Notes under the pieces: model-generated
Database searches by the model: none
The model's input: the letters and a program-made list of their open reading frames with translations, nothing else
What the model was told of the DNA's origin: nothing
In this document: positions 45,901-55,315 of the stretch, piece after piece
Layout of the letters: each line of letters starts with the position of its first letter
Position numbering within the stretch: the stretch's first letter is position 1
Translations under genes and position numbers: made by a program
Origin: Amblyornis subalaris
Lineage: Eukaryota > Chordata > Aves > Passeriformes > Ptilonorhynchidae
Assembly (NCBI GenBank): GCA_018881555.1
Contig: JACAXG010000262.1
Coordinates: 376,665 to 440,664, forward strand
Length of the DNA stretch: 64,000 bases
Direction: 5' to 3'

Positions 45901-47200
45901 CGGCATTCCCACCTTTGTCCGCGCGGGTCCCGCCCCAGGACCGGGAATCCATGCAGAGCACGCGTGTTCCCGAGCGCTCCCGCACCTCCCGCTCCCCCGC
46001 AGCTCCCGGGTGCTTCCCGCGACGGCTGCGATGAAAAACGGGATCGCTCCGAAGGCGCTCCCGGGGCTGGGGCGGCTCCGGCTCCTCGCGGGGGCCCTAA
46101 ACCCGGAGACTTTTCCGCGCTCCCGAGGGTCGGCTCCGTGATTTTATCCCTGGATTGAATTTAGCTAATCCCGCGCAGTGCGGGGACCCTGCCAGGGAGA
46201 GGAGCCCGCTCTCCCTGGTCGCTTTTTTCCGTCTTTCATGGAAAGGTGGAGGTTTTTGCTGGAAAAATGAAACCGGCAGCTCCATCACCCCTTTGACAAT
46301 TCCCTGGGATCAGCCCGGGATTTGGGGAAATGTCCCACGTCCCTCATCCAGGGCGGCTCCTCCCGCCCCGGAGCCTCCGACATCTCCCCGTCCATCCCGG
46401 CTGGGAACGGCGGCTCGGGAAGGGCAGAAGAGCAGCTTTGGGGAACTCTCAGCCTCCAAACCTGCTCTGTGCCGGGAGCAAATCCCAGGAGAACCAAACC
46501 TCCCAGGAAGAGATTTCCCAGGATTTGGGCAGCTCCTCACCTCTCCCGGGAACTCAATCCCAAAGCGAAAGCTCACCCTGACCCAGCCGCGGGTCCCGGA
46601 CCACCCGGACCAGTTTAACCAGCAAGGAGTGACTGGATCCACCTTTAAGGGACTGATCCGGGGTGGGAAGGGATCCCTGCTTCCCTGCCAGGCTGCAGAG
46701 GGATCTGGGAGAAGCTTTTAGAGCAGCTCGGAATGGATTTGCCAAGCAGGGAAATCGGGAATAGGGACGGGCCCTGTTCCCGAGCTCCTCCGGGGCCCCG
46801 GGGCGCTGAGAGCTGTTTATAAATAAAAGCAAACGAAGCAGCCGCCAGACAAAGCAGATTCCAGGCAGGAGCAACAGTCCCCAAAGGGAAGATTTATCCA
46901 AGGTCTTTCAGGAGAGACAATTAAGTGAGGGCAACGCGAGAGAGGCAATAAATCCAGGGAGACAAATGAAGGGCAGGGAACATCAGCCCCCGCGGCTCCG
47001 CCAGCCTCTCCCCCCCAGCAGTTCCAGCTTCCAGCCTCGTTCGCTCCTCCAGCAGGAACAGAAACCATTTTAATGTGCTCAAGACTCTGCGCAAACCCGA
47101 GCTTGGGGGACTTCAAACGTGATTTCTGTTGCCTGAGGGCTCAATCCCTCTTTCCCCGGCTGATGTCTCCCGGTTAACAAGGGCATATCCACATCCAGCT
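42960..47200. other. HDAC7-TWIST3 intergenic region
   Basis: No coding sequence is recognised. Two AT-rich patches stand out from GC-rich surroundings: 43370-43720, and about 46790-47230, which runs into the candidate TWIST3 3' end. The second contains a TCF/LEF-type CCTTTGAT, a MEF2-type TTATAAATAA and a homeodomain-type ACAATTAAGTG. No interspersed repeat was recognised. Confidence 0.5.
44092..44097 (-). terminator. Possible poly(A) signal AATAAA on the - strand
   Basis: CACCAATAAAGCCC on the - strand, the first canonical hexamer I found downstream of TWIST3, 4.9 kb from its stop and 1.2 kb from the convergent HDAC7 signal. It may end a long TWIST3 transcript. Confidence 0.25.
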
Positions 47201-47219
47201 ATTCCAGCCCCCTTTGATA

Positions 47220-47225
47220 TTTAAT
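47220..47225 (-). terminator. TWIST3: Possible TWIST3 poly(A) signal (ATTAAA)
   Basis: ATTAAA on the - strand, 1.8 kb downstream of the TWIST3 stop; it could end the noncoding second exon. The next candidate is AATAAA at 44092-44097. Neither is confirmed. Confidence 0.25.
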
Positions 47226-47383
47226 AGGCTGAGTTCCAGGACCCAGGAGCTGCTTTCCATTAGAAAATCCCGTGGCGAGCGCCGGGTTCGTTCCCTCCCG
47301 GGAGGGAGACGGAGCCTTCCCAACCCGGCACCGCTTCCCCGGCGGCTCTTCCCTGGTTTCGGGCTTTGCTCGGCAAATCCTCC

Positions 47384-47410
47384 TCCCTTCCCTTCCCTTC
47401 CCTTCCCTGC
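47384..47410. repeat. (CCTTC)n short microsatellite
   Basis: Five CCTTC pentamers. Confidence 0.85.
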
Positions 47411-49010
47411 CCGGCTGGGAGCTGCTCACTGGGACCCGAGCGTGCCGCGGGTTGGCTCGGGGAAGGTGAGAGGGCGATTCCCTCCCCAACCCGAGGATGT
47501 GCAGCCTCCGGCAGGCGTGGAGCCGCTCGGGATCAGCTTTAACCGCGATGAGGATCCCACAGCGCCCACGGGACGGGAGGGATTTTACACGGAGCTCTCC
47601 AGAGTCACTAAAGGGTCATTAATTCCTCTGTTTATCACGGGAGCTCAATTCCTGCCAAGAACTCGGTGCCTGGACCCGGAGCCGCGCCGGGTCCCACAGC
47701 AGAGGGAGCAAAAACGGGTCTGGGGGTGATGGGGAGGGGGCTCAGCCTCCCCCAGCTCCCCAGGGTAGAGGGATTTTAGCCGAGCTTTGTGAAACTTGGG
47801 ATGAAGCTGTGCCGAGCAGCCCGCCTGCCTTTTGGGAGCCCACACGGAGCAACCCCAAAACTGGAGAATCCAGCCCCATACTGCAAACCTCAAACCTGCA
47901 AAAATGGGGTGCCCGGGAGAGGGTGAGGGGGCCCAGGGGGGCACGGGGGGCACGGGAGGCTCAACATCCCGACTGGCCCCGGCAGATTTGCGGCATCCCA
48001 AAGGGAGGACGAGGGACCACACGCTCCTCCTCCGGCCGGCCCCGAGGGGAGGTGACCCCGGTGTCACCCAGAGAAGGGCAGCTCCCAGCAAGGACAGGAT
48101 TTAATGTCTGAAACAGCAGGGTCTGCCCCGAAAACTGAGATCTACACGCAAATGTAGCCAAGTGTCAGATTCCTGCGGGTCGGGAGAGATCTGGCTGGGA
48201 GAGGGAGTTTAAAGGTGGCCCATCCTTAAATCCCCCTGGAGATGCTCAACCCCTGGAGCCAGTGCCGGCATCTCCACGGCCTCAAACTCGGAGCTGTTCA
48301 GTGCCAAGGAAAGGCAGGAGCCCTGGTCCTGTCTGGGGACCACGGNGTCCCTCGGGAGCTGCGCTCCCGTGAGGTGTTCCCGGAGTCCACGGCTCGGGAA
48401 TGTCCTCTGGAGCTTCCTGCTCCCGCTCTGCGGAAAGTGCCAGCGCGTCGCCGACCCTTCTCCTCCCGTTCCTGATTTCTCCCAGCCCTACAACTCTGAA
48501 AATGGGATTATTCCCCTCTCAGCACCCTGAAGGACGCTCGGGTGGTGTCCGGATGGTGCTGAGTCCATCAGACTTCCCCATCCCGCCGTTCCCGCACTGC
48601 AGGATTCCCGCGGGTCCGAGGGGATCACGGATGCCATCGTGTCTGCGGCGCTTTAGGAGCGGGATGGGAGGAGGCCAGGCAGGCTGGAGGTCACGGGGCC
48701 ACGCCGTGGTCTGAGTGTCACCCGAGTGGCCAGGGCAGGGCGGCTTTCACACCTCGGCAGCCCCAGCACAGCNGGGAGGGGCCTGGGGACAAATTCCGTT
48801 TTTAAGCTCCACTTTTAAACCTTTCCTGCCCCTGCCCTGGACCGGACCCTGCTGAGTGGGATCGGTCGCTCCAGACCAGCTCGGGAACCGCCACCTCCTC
48901 CCGCTCTGGGGTCCTTTGGGACAAACCCCTCGCCCCCGGAGCGCCAGCGGCCGCAATTCCCGGCGGGATGGGAGCNGGGACGCGCGGGGACGCGGCGGTG
49001 CCGGGCCCGT

Positions 49011-49016
49011 ACGTAC
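49011..49016 (-). other. TWIST3: Splice donor GTACGT just after the TWIST3 stop
   Basis: On the - strand, CGG|GTACGT begins 5 nt after the TGA. TWIST1 and TWIST2 also have an intron in the 3' UTR shortly after the stop, so a noncoding second exon is expected at lower coordinates. Its acceptor was not identified. Confidence 0.55.
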
Positions 49017-49021
49017 CCGGC

Positions 49022-49495
49022 TCAGTGGGACGCCGACATGGACCAGGCCCCCTCCATCCTCCACACGGAGAAGGCGTAGCTGAGCCTCTCGTGGGCCAGG
49101 AAGTTGCAGCTGGAGGCGACCTTGTGGTCCAGCTCGTCGCTCTGCAGCACCTGGCACAGGAAGTCGATGTAGCGCGCGGCGAGCTTGAGGGTCTGGATCT
49201 TGCTGAGCTTGTCCGAGGGCAGGGTGGGGATGATCTTGCGCAGCTCGGCGAAGGCGTCGTTGAGGGACTGGGTGCGCTGGCGCTCGCGCACGTTGGCGAT
49301 GACGCGCTGGGCGTGGGCGTCCTCGGGGGGCTGCGGGGCAGGGCTGCGCCGGCCGCGCTTGCCCGGGGGCGAGGGGGCTCCGCCGCCGCCCTGCCCGCGC
49401 TTGCGGCCGCCCTTCCTGGGCGCCCGCTCGGCCTCGTCCTCGCTGCTGGCCGCGCTGCCCTCGGGGGACTCCGGGGAAAGGTTTTCCTCCTTCAT
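49022..49495 (-). CDS. TWIST3: TWIST-family bHLH transcription factor, probable TWIST3 (157 aa)
   Basis: A class B bHLH factor expected to heterodimerise with E-proteins and bind E-boxes in the nucleus, in mesenchymal or mesodermal development. Complete single coding exon, ATG at 49495, stop at 49022-49024. Visible: acidic/Ser N-terminus with SPES; basic clusters RKGGRKR (27-33) and GKRGRR (45-50); bHLH about 63-116 with [12 protein letters not shown] (Glu71 is the E-box contact residue) and the TWIST-type loop [20 protein letters not shown]; intact C-terminal Twist box [20 protein letters not shown] (138-157). It differs from TWIST1/2 inside the bHLH ([10 protein letters not shown] for SLNEAFAALR; FLCQV for FLYQV) and lacks the long Gly tracts of TWIST1. 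It lies tail-to-tail with HDAC7, as TWIST1 is with HDAC9 and TWIST2 with HDAC4, so it is best read as the third paralogue rather than TWIST1 or TWIST2. No frameshift or N falls in the frame. Confidence 0.9.
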   Translation of the reverse strand: MKEENLSPESPEGSAASSEDEAERAPRKGGRKRGQGGGGAPSPPGKRGRRSPAPQPPEDAHAQRVIANVRERQRTQSLNDAFAELRKIIPTLPSDKLSKIQTLKLAARYIDFLCQVLQSDELDHKVASSCNFLAHERLSYAFSVWRMEGAWSMSASH

Positions 49496-49780
49496 CTCCT
49501 CGGCGCCGAGGGCTCCCCGGGCGGGACGGGAGCCGGCGCTGGCTCCGGAGGCGCGGCCCGGAACATTCGCCCTCCNGGCTCCCCGGGCGGCCCGAGCCCT
49601 GCGGAGCCCTCCAAGGAGCTCCTTGGCTTTTCCTTTGGGCTACGGAGAGGAGGGCGCTGGGATGACTTCGGGAACGGCTCCTGCTGATAGGGCGAGCGGG
49701 GCCGGGGGCGGACCAGGCGCAGACCAATGCAAGGTAACGCAGACGCCACTGGAGCTTATGGGTTCCAGATTTCCTCTCTC
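49496..49780 (-). promoter_or_regulatory. TWIST3: Probable TWIST3 promoter and 5' UTR
   Basis: CpG-dense sequence upstream of the ATG. It has a GC box (CCGCCCCC on the - strand, about 49702-49711) and an inverted CCAAT box (49724-49728). A convincing TATA box was not found. The block ends at more ordinary sequence by about 49.8 kb. Confidence 0.5.
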
Positions 49781-50147
49781 CCTCCCCACCGACACCCCAA
49801 GCCCTCCGGCACAGATGCTCCGGCTGCCGCCCGGATGTCGAGGACGTTCCCGGTGCTGAGGGAGCACCAGCCGTGGAGCTCAGCGGTGCCTTTGAGTCTT
49901 TATTTTTTTGATTTTCCAACCCAGTTGGCCCTGCAAAGGAATATCCACTTGTTGGGTGTGCAGGAGGAGACTTTTACCTGCGAGGGATTCGGGTGGGGAT
50001 GTGGAGTGGTGAGGGTTGCAAGGAGCAACTCGGGAATTCTGTCAATGCGAAGGAAGAAGCAACCAAAGAGAGATTGGCATCCGTAGGGATCTCCAATGGC
50101 AGCATTCAAAATGAACTTGAGTTTGTATCCATTCATCCATCTGGCAG

Positions 50148-50368
50148 GTCCATCCATCTATCCTTCCATCCATCCATCCATCCGTCCATCCATCCATCCG
50201 TCCATCCATCCATCTATCCCTCCATCCGTCCATCCATCCATCCATCCATCCATCCATCCGTCCGTCCGTCCATCCATCCATCCATCCGTCCGTCCATCCG
50301 TCCGTCCGTCCGTCCGTCCGTCCGTCTGTCCATCCATCCGTCCATCCATCCATCCATTCCTGGCATCC
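50148..50368. repeat. (ATCC)n/(GTCC)n tetranucleotide array
   Basis: About 50 units alternating CATCCATC and GTCCGTCC blocks. Gives Pro/Ser/Ile/His-repeat false ORFs. Confidence 0.97.
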
Positions 50369-50607
50369 CACAACACTCTCATCACACTCATCCACCACCA
50401 CATTCCTGTCAAGTAAATCCAGCAGCTCTTAGGGGGAAGGTGAAGGGGAAGAAGAAAGGGAAGGGAAAGGGAAGAGGAAGGGGAAGGGGAAGGGGAGGAG
50501 GAGGAAGAGCAGGACCCCTCTGCTCTCTGGGGCTGAATAAACTCCGGCGCCTTGGCCAACTTTGGGAAACAGCCCCAAAACCCCTCAGTCCCGCCCCGGG
50601 GGGAGCT

Positions 50608-50706
50608 GGGTGAGGAACACCCTGGCCCTGGGAAAGGTGTCCTGCCCATAAAACCACGGATGCTCCTCAGGGTCCCTTCCCACCCCAGCCATTCCAGGAT
50701 TCCCCT
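50608..50706 (+). mobile_element. CR1 LINE relic
   Basis: GGAAAGGTGTCCTGCCCATA, then GATGCTCCTCAGGGTCCCTT and CCAGCCATTCCAGGATTC match the sense CR1 3' terminus. Confidence 0.65.
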
Positions 50707-51544
50707 CCCGGGCCCGGCCCCGCGCACTCCTCACAGGCGAGCGCTGCCAGGATGGGACCGGGATGGGGACGGACGACGGATCACGGGGCCTGGGAAAGCC
50801 GAGGAGACAAAGGGCGAGCGGAGAGTCCCCCGGGAGGGCGGGATTCCGGCAGGATCCAGGGCCCTCTGCTCCAGGAGCTGCCAGCCAGCACCAGCTGAGC
50901 CTCGGGCTGGGCCTGGCCTTTATGCCTTAATTAATTTTTTTTATTGTTTTCCTTTTAGAAGAAAATAAAATATAATTGAATTTGGCCGGGAGAATGGTTC
51001 TGGCCGAGGGAAGCGGGCTTTGGGATCGGGGCTGGGATCCTGGAGCAGAGGGAGGAACACAATGAGCTTTGATGTGCAGGAAGGAGCAGCCCCACACCCC
51101 CATGGGCTTTTGTCCCCACATTTGGAGGCTTTGTGGCTTTTCCCTTAAACATTTCAATTTGTTCTTTCAGGGAGTGTTTTTCTGGAAGGAAAATTCATCC
51201 AAACGTTTCATGGAAAGGTCACGAGTCACCAGAGTGGTTTCAGTGGCTCTCCCAGCTCGCTGGGGGTTTTCCTGGTGCCGGTTTTGACACATCAGGGAAA
51301 ATTTCAGGCCTTGAAGATGAAGAGAGAAAAACAACCCAGCCAAGCCCAGCTCACTTGGCTCAGGGACAAGTCGCTGGAAGGGAGATCTGGATTCCCAATT
51401 CCCACCATGTCCTGGCCCCTCTGGACCCGTCCCCTCCTGCTCTTCCCCCACTCCCTCGCATCCATCTTTCCTGAGCAGGATTTTGGGGGGAATCTTCTCC
51501 CAGAGGACAAGGGACAGGACAGGACAAAACAGCCTCGAGTGGTG

Positions 51545-51740
51545 CCAGCGAAGGTTCAGGTGGGATATGGGGAAAATTCCTCCTGGAAAGGGCTGTCCAG
51601 CCCGGGGCAGGGGTGAAGTTCCTGTCCCTGGGGGGATTTAAAAGTGGAGGTGNCACTTGGGGACATGGTCAGGGGTGGCCTTGGCAGTGCTGGGGGGGCA
51701 TTTGGTGACCTCAGATGCTTCTCCAGCCTCAGTGATTCCA
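51545..51740 (+). mobile_element. CR1 LINE fragment
   Basis: AGGTTCAGGTGGGATATGGG, TCCTGTCCCTGGGGGGATTT and CACTTGGGGACATGGTCAGG follow the order of the CR1 3' region in sense. Diverged copy. Confidence 0.75.
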
Positions 51741-52339
51741 AGGAACGTGGACAGGCGGCTTCTCCTTCCCCATCCTTGGCTTTGGGAGGGGTCGAATCCC
51801 TGATTTTGTCCCGTTTTGTGGCACAAACCAGGCCTGGATCTGCTGTTCCCAGCCAGGAGTGGCCAAGGACAGGGCCCACCCCAGCCCCACCACGATGGCA
51901 CTGCCAACGTCCCCTGGGGCCCCCCAGGAGCCACCAAAGTGTCAGCCCGGCCCCACCCTGGGGCGGAACCTTCTCCAGATCCACGCAGAGCTGCTGCTTC
52001 CCAGGGATAACACGGCCCGCGATGCCACCCTGGGATCTGATCCCGCCCGGAATAATCCCGGGCACAAACCCAGAGGCCGAGCCTCGATGCCGAGGGACTT
52101 TTGTTTTATTTCGTTTTGTTTCGCTCCGCTTTTTTTTTTTTTGCCAAGCTCCTTCTCTTTGTTCCAGAGGCCAAAAATAATCCGCGTTTCATCCCGCGTG
52201 AAAAAAAATAAAAAAATAAAAAAAGGAGGATAACGCTAATAAATGGCGCACATGAAAGGGAGCCAGGAATAGCTGCTGCCCCTGGAGGCCGGGAAGCGCC
52301 TTTGGATCCGCAGCTTTTTCCAGTTACGGCGGCGCTCGA

Positions 52340-52720
52340 GTGGAAGCAGCTGCGGTGCCACCAAAAATGCGGAGCATCCGCGCCCGTGCGGTTGCCGCGG
52401 CAACCGCGGGGAATTCGGGCGCGGGATCGGGCCGGGAATGGGAGCCCGCGGGGCGCTTTGATCCCGGCTGACGGATGGCCCCGCGATCCCGCTCCCCGGC
52501 TGTGACATCACGGCCCTGGAACGCGCGGGGACCTCGGGGAACAGAAAGATGTGGAAACGCGGCCCCTCCGGAGGGCCTGGGGGGCGCGGGGCTTCCTGGG
52601 GGCGCCGGGAGCGATCCCGGTGTTCTCCCGCGGGATGGGGTTGGGATGGGGTTGGGATGAGCCGGGGTGAGGCGCTGGACGGGCCCCGCGGGTGCCGCCC
52701 CCCACCCCTGCTGGCAGCCA
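52340..52720. promoter_or_regulatory. Intergenic CpG island with RFX X-box palindrome
   Basis: CpG-dense block holding a perfect 14-bp palindrome GTTGCCGCGGCAAC (52391-52404), a textbook RFX X-box, and a CRE-like TGACATCA (about 52503-52510). It lies 2.9 kb upstream of TWIST3 and is flanked on the left by an A/T-rich tract (52100-52230). It may be a distal promoter or enhancer. Confidence 0.45.
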
Positions 52721-53221
52721 TCCCGTTCCGCTCAATTCCAACATGTGAAAGTATTTCCCCCCTTTTCTTCCCCATCTGTTCCCATCTGGCCATCAAAGGA
52801 GGGAAGCGCCNGGATCGGGGTCCCGCTGCCGGGAGCTGTCCCGAGTTCTCCGGGTGTGGAGGGGGAACTGGGAATGTTGGGATCAGCCCCGGCTCGGCCC
52901 CTCTGGGCTGACCTTGCCCTGCCCTCGGATCTGCATCCATCCTGGGCGGCTCTGCCGTGGATCCCTCAGGATCTGGAATAAAAGGTCCCCACGAGCAGTT
53001 GCTTTTCCCGTTTCCTGCGGGTTTCTCCTCCAAAGGGTCCGGCTGCTTTGCCAACCCCCAGCAGCACCGGGAGGCATCCCCAGGGATGGGGCGAGTGAGG
53101 GATGGGGTCGGGATGTGGCGAGACAGCAATTCCCGGAGATGGGAGCAGGAGGACTTTGCAGGCAAAGCAAGAAACTGGGAGTGGGGAGCAGGAGCTGCTC
53201 TTGTCCCGNGCCTCAGGAGCG

Positions 53222-53380
53222 AATAAAAACCCCTGGAAGTGTCCAGGGCCAGGCTGGATAGGGCTTGGAGCAACCTGGNATGGGGGAAGGTGTCCCTGCC
53301 TGTGGCGGGGGGGGATGGGATGAGCTGTAAGGTCCCTCCCAACCCAAATCCATGATTCCATGAGGAAAAGGTGCTGTGGG
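53222..53380 (+). mobile_element. CR1 LINE fragment (3' end)
   Basis: AGGGCCAGGCTGGATAGGGC, TTGGAGCAACCTGG, GGAAGGTGTCCCTGCC, then AAGGTCCCTCCCAACCCAAA and CATGATTCCATGA: a sense CR1 3' end with its tail. Confidence 0.9.
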
Positions 53381-54754
53381 CACAATGAGGGCTTGACTGG
53401 AGCTCTACACTTCATCCCGATTCTTCCCAATTTGCACCAGCAGCCAGGGCTGAGGGGTCGGTGACTCCCTGTGGAGGATCCTGGCGTTCCATCCCGACAT
53501 TCCATCCCGACATTCCCGCCCGGCTCTGCCCCGGCCCGGCTGCTCCCTCCGTGNGTCACTCCCAGCCAGGAGCTCCTGNGGCCTCCAGCCCCTTCTGNGG
53601 GAAGCGGAACCGACGGATCNGGCTCCTCCCGGCTGGATCTGGATGTGCCAAAGCCCCCCAGCCCCCGCTCCAGGTGGGCTCCCCCCGCACAGGCACCAAA
53701 TCCCTCCCCCGCAGCAATTCCCGAAGGTGGGAACTCCCCGCAGGGAACACAGGGAAGCTGCATCCCTGGGCTCCATCCCAGCCCATCCCTGCCCTTCCCC
53801 GACCCCCGGGGCGTCTCCCCTGGGGCTCTCCCTGTGCCCATCCCACTGTTCCAGGCTCGGATCTTCCAGCACCCAACTCCTGGGCACCTCTGGCAGCTCC
53901 AGCTCCAATTCCAGAAGTCCGGAGCTGTCTCCTCATCCATCCTTCTCTCACCTTTTCCCTCTGAGTGTGTCCATGCATTTTCCCACCTCACAGCCAGGCT
54001 GTTCCCCCCTCCTCCTGCACAAGATCCTGAAATCCCAACAAAAACCTCAACAAAAATCCCAACAAAGCCAGGAAGTTGATTTTTTTTTTCCTCTCCTGGA
54101 ACACCGAACCTGGTTGTTTGCTTTAAAAGGAATCTGATTTGGGAAAATCCGCGGGGTTTGTGTGCAGTGGCTGCTCTTGGCATGGAGCTGGAGCGGATCC
54201 ATCCCGAAAAATCCATCCCGACCTCCGCCTGCCCCACGCGGAGCCTCGGGATCCTCCGGCGTCGGCCGCAGCATCATCGGCTCGGGAATTTGTGGGAATC
54301 AGCATCTGCTGAGGAATTTGTGGGAAAGCGAAGTCCAGGAGTGCCCTCAGCAACCAGACAAACATTGGGAGAGGGCTCTGTTCCATCTGGGAGGAAAAAA
54401 ACCTCTGGAAAAATCCAGGAAAGGAGGTGCTGGGAGGGCAGGGGGTGAATTTGCCCCAAAGGGTCCCTTCCCAGAGCATCCTNCCCATGGAGCAGACATT
54501 GGATGTTGTTCCTGCACAACCTGGTCCCTCGTGCTCCTGCTCCCGGCAAATCCACCGGGAATTTGGGTTTGGGAATCGGGAGGGAGAGAAAATGGGAACA
54601 AAATGTGGGGTTTTTTATCCTGGGGGCAACCAGAGTCTGGTCAGTCCCATCCAGGGGAAAAGAGGGAAACACTACGGAACACTTGCAGTAAATCCTGGTT
54701 TTCCTTGGGATGTTCTCCAAGTGCAGCAGAGCCTGGGAGCAGGGTGGGGCTGAA

Positions 54755-54825
54755 GAGAGGATGGAGGGATGGATGGAGGAAGGGATGGAGGGAGGGAGGA
54801 AGGGATGGAGGGATGGATGGAATCA
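54755..54825. repeat. (GGAT)n/(GGAG)n repeat
   Basis: Irregular GGATGGA and GGGAGGA units over about 70 bp. Confidence 0.85.
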
Positions 54826-55074
54826 CATCCCAGCGAACTCTGAGTTATTTTTGTGGGAGCAGTTCGGGATCCCTCGGAGCTGATCCAGGTTTCTCCCTCT
54901 CTCCCGGGGCCAAATTGCAGCCCAGAGAGTCCCAGAAGAGACCCTGGAGCTGCCAACCCCGGCCAGAGCCACATCCCAGGGATGTTCCCAAGCCCCGGGT
55001 GCCCCCGGGACCCTCCAGGGTGAGGGTGCTTGGCGGGAGCCCTTCAGCTGCCCCAGAGGGCACCTCCCAGCCGG

Positions 55075-55315
55075 AAGGATCCCGTTCTCCCGGTGCCCTC
55101 CCCGATCCCAGCGGGAAGGATCCCGTTCTCCCGGTGCCCTCCCCGATCCCAGCGGGAAGGATCCCGTCCTCCCCGTGCCCTCCCCGATCCCAGCGGGAAG
55201 GATCCCGTTCTCCCGGTGCTCTCCCCGATCCCAGCGGGACGGATCCCGTTCTCCCGGCGCTCTCCCCGATCCCAGCGGGAAGGATCCCGTTGTCCCGGNG
55301 CTCTCCCCGATCCCA
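55075..55315. repeat. 41-bp minisatellite, about 6 copies
   Basis: Units beginning GGATCCCGTTCTCCCGGTGC, then CCTCCCCGATCCCAGCGGGA; regular spacing and few substitutions. Confidence 0.93.

Noticed and set aside
49022..49495. Calling the bHLH gene TWIST1 or TWIST2
   Set aside because: Avian TWIST1 and TWIST2 are expected beside HDAC9 and HDAC4 and are more strongly conserved across the bHLH than this protein.
50042..50416. Asp/Gly/Trp or Pro/Ser/Ile-His repeat proteins
   Set aside because: Translation of the ATCC/GTCC microsatellite in both directions.
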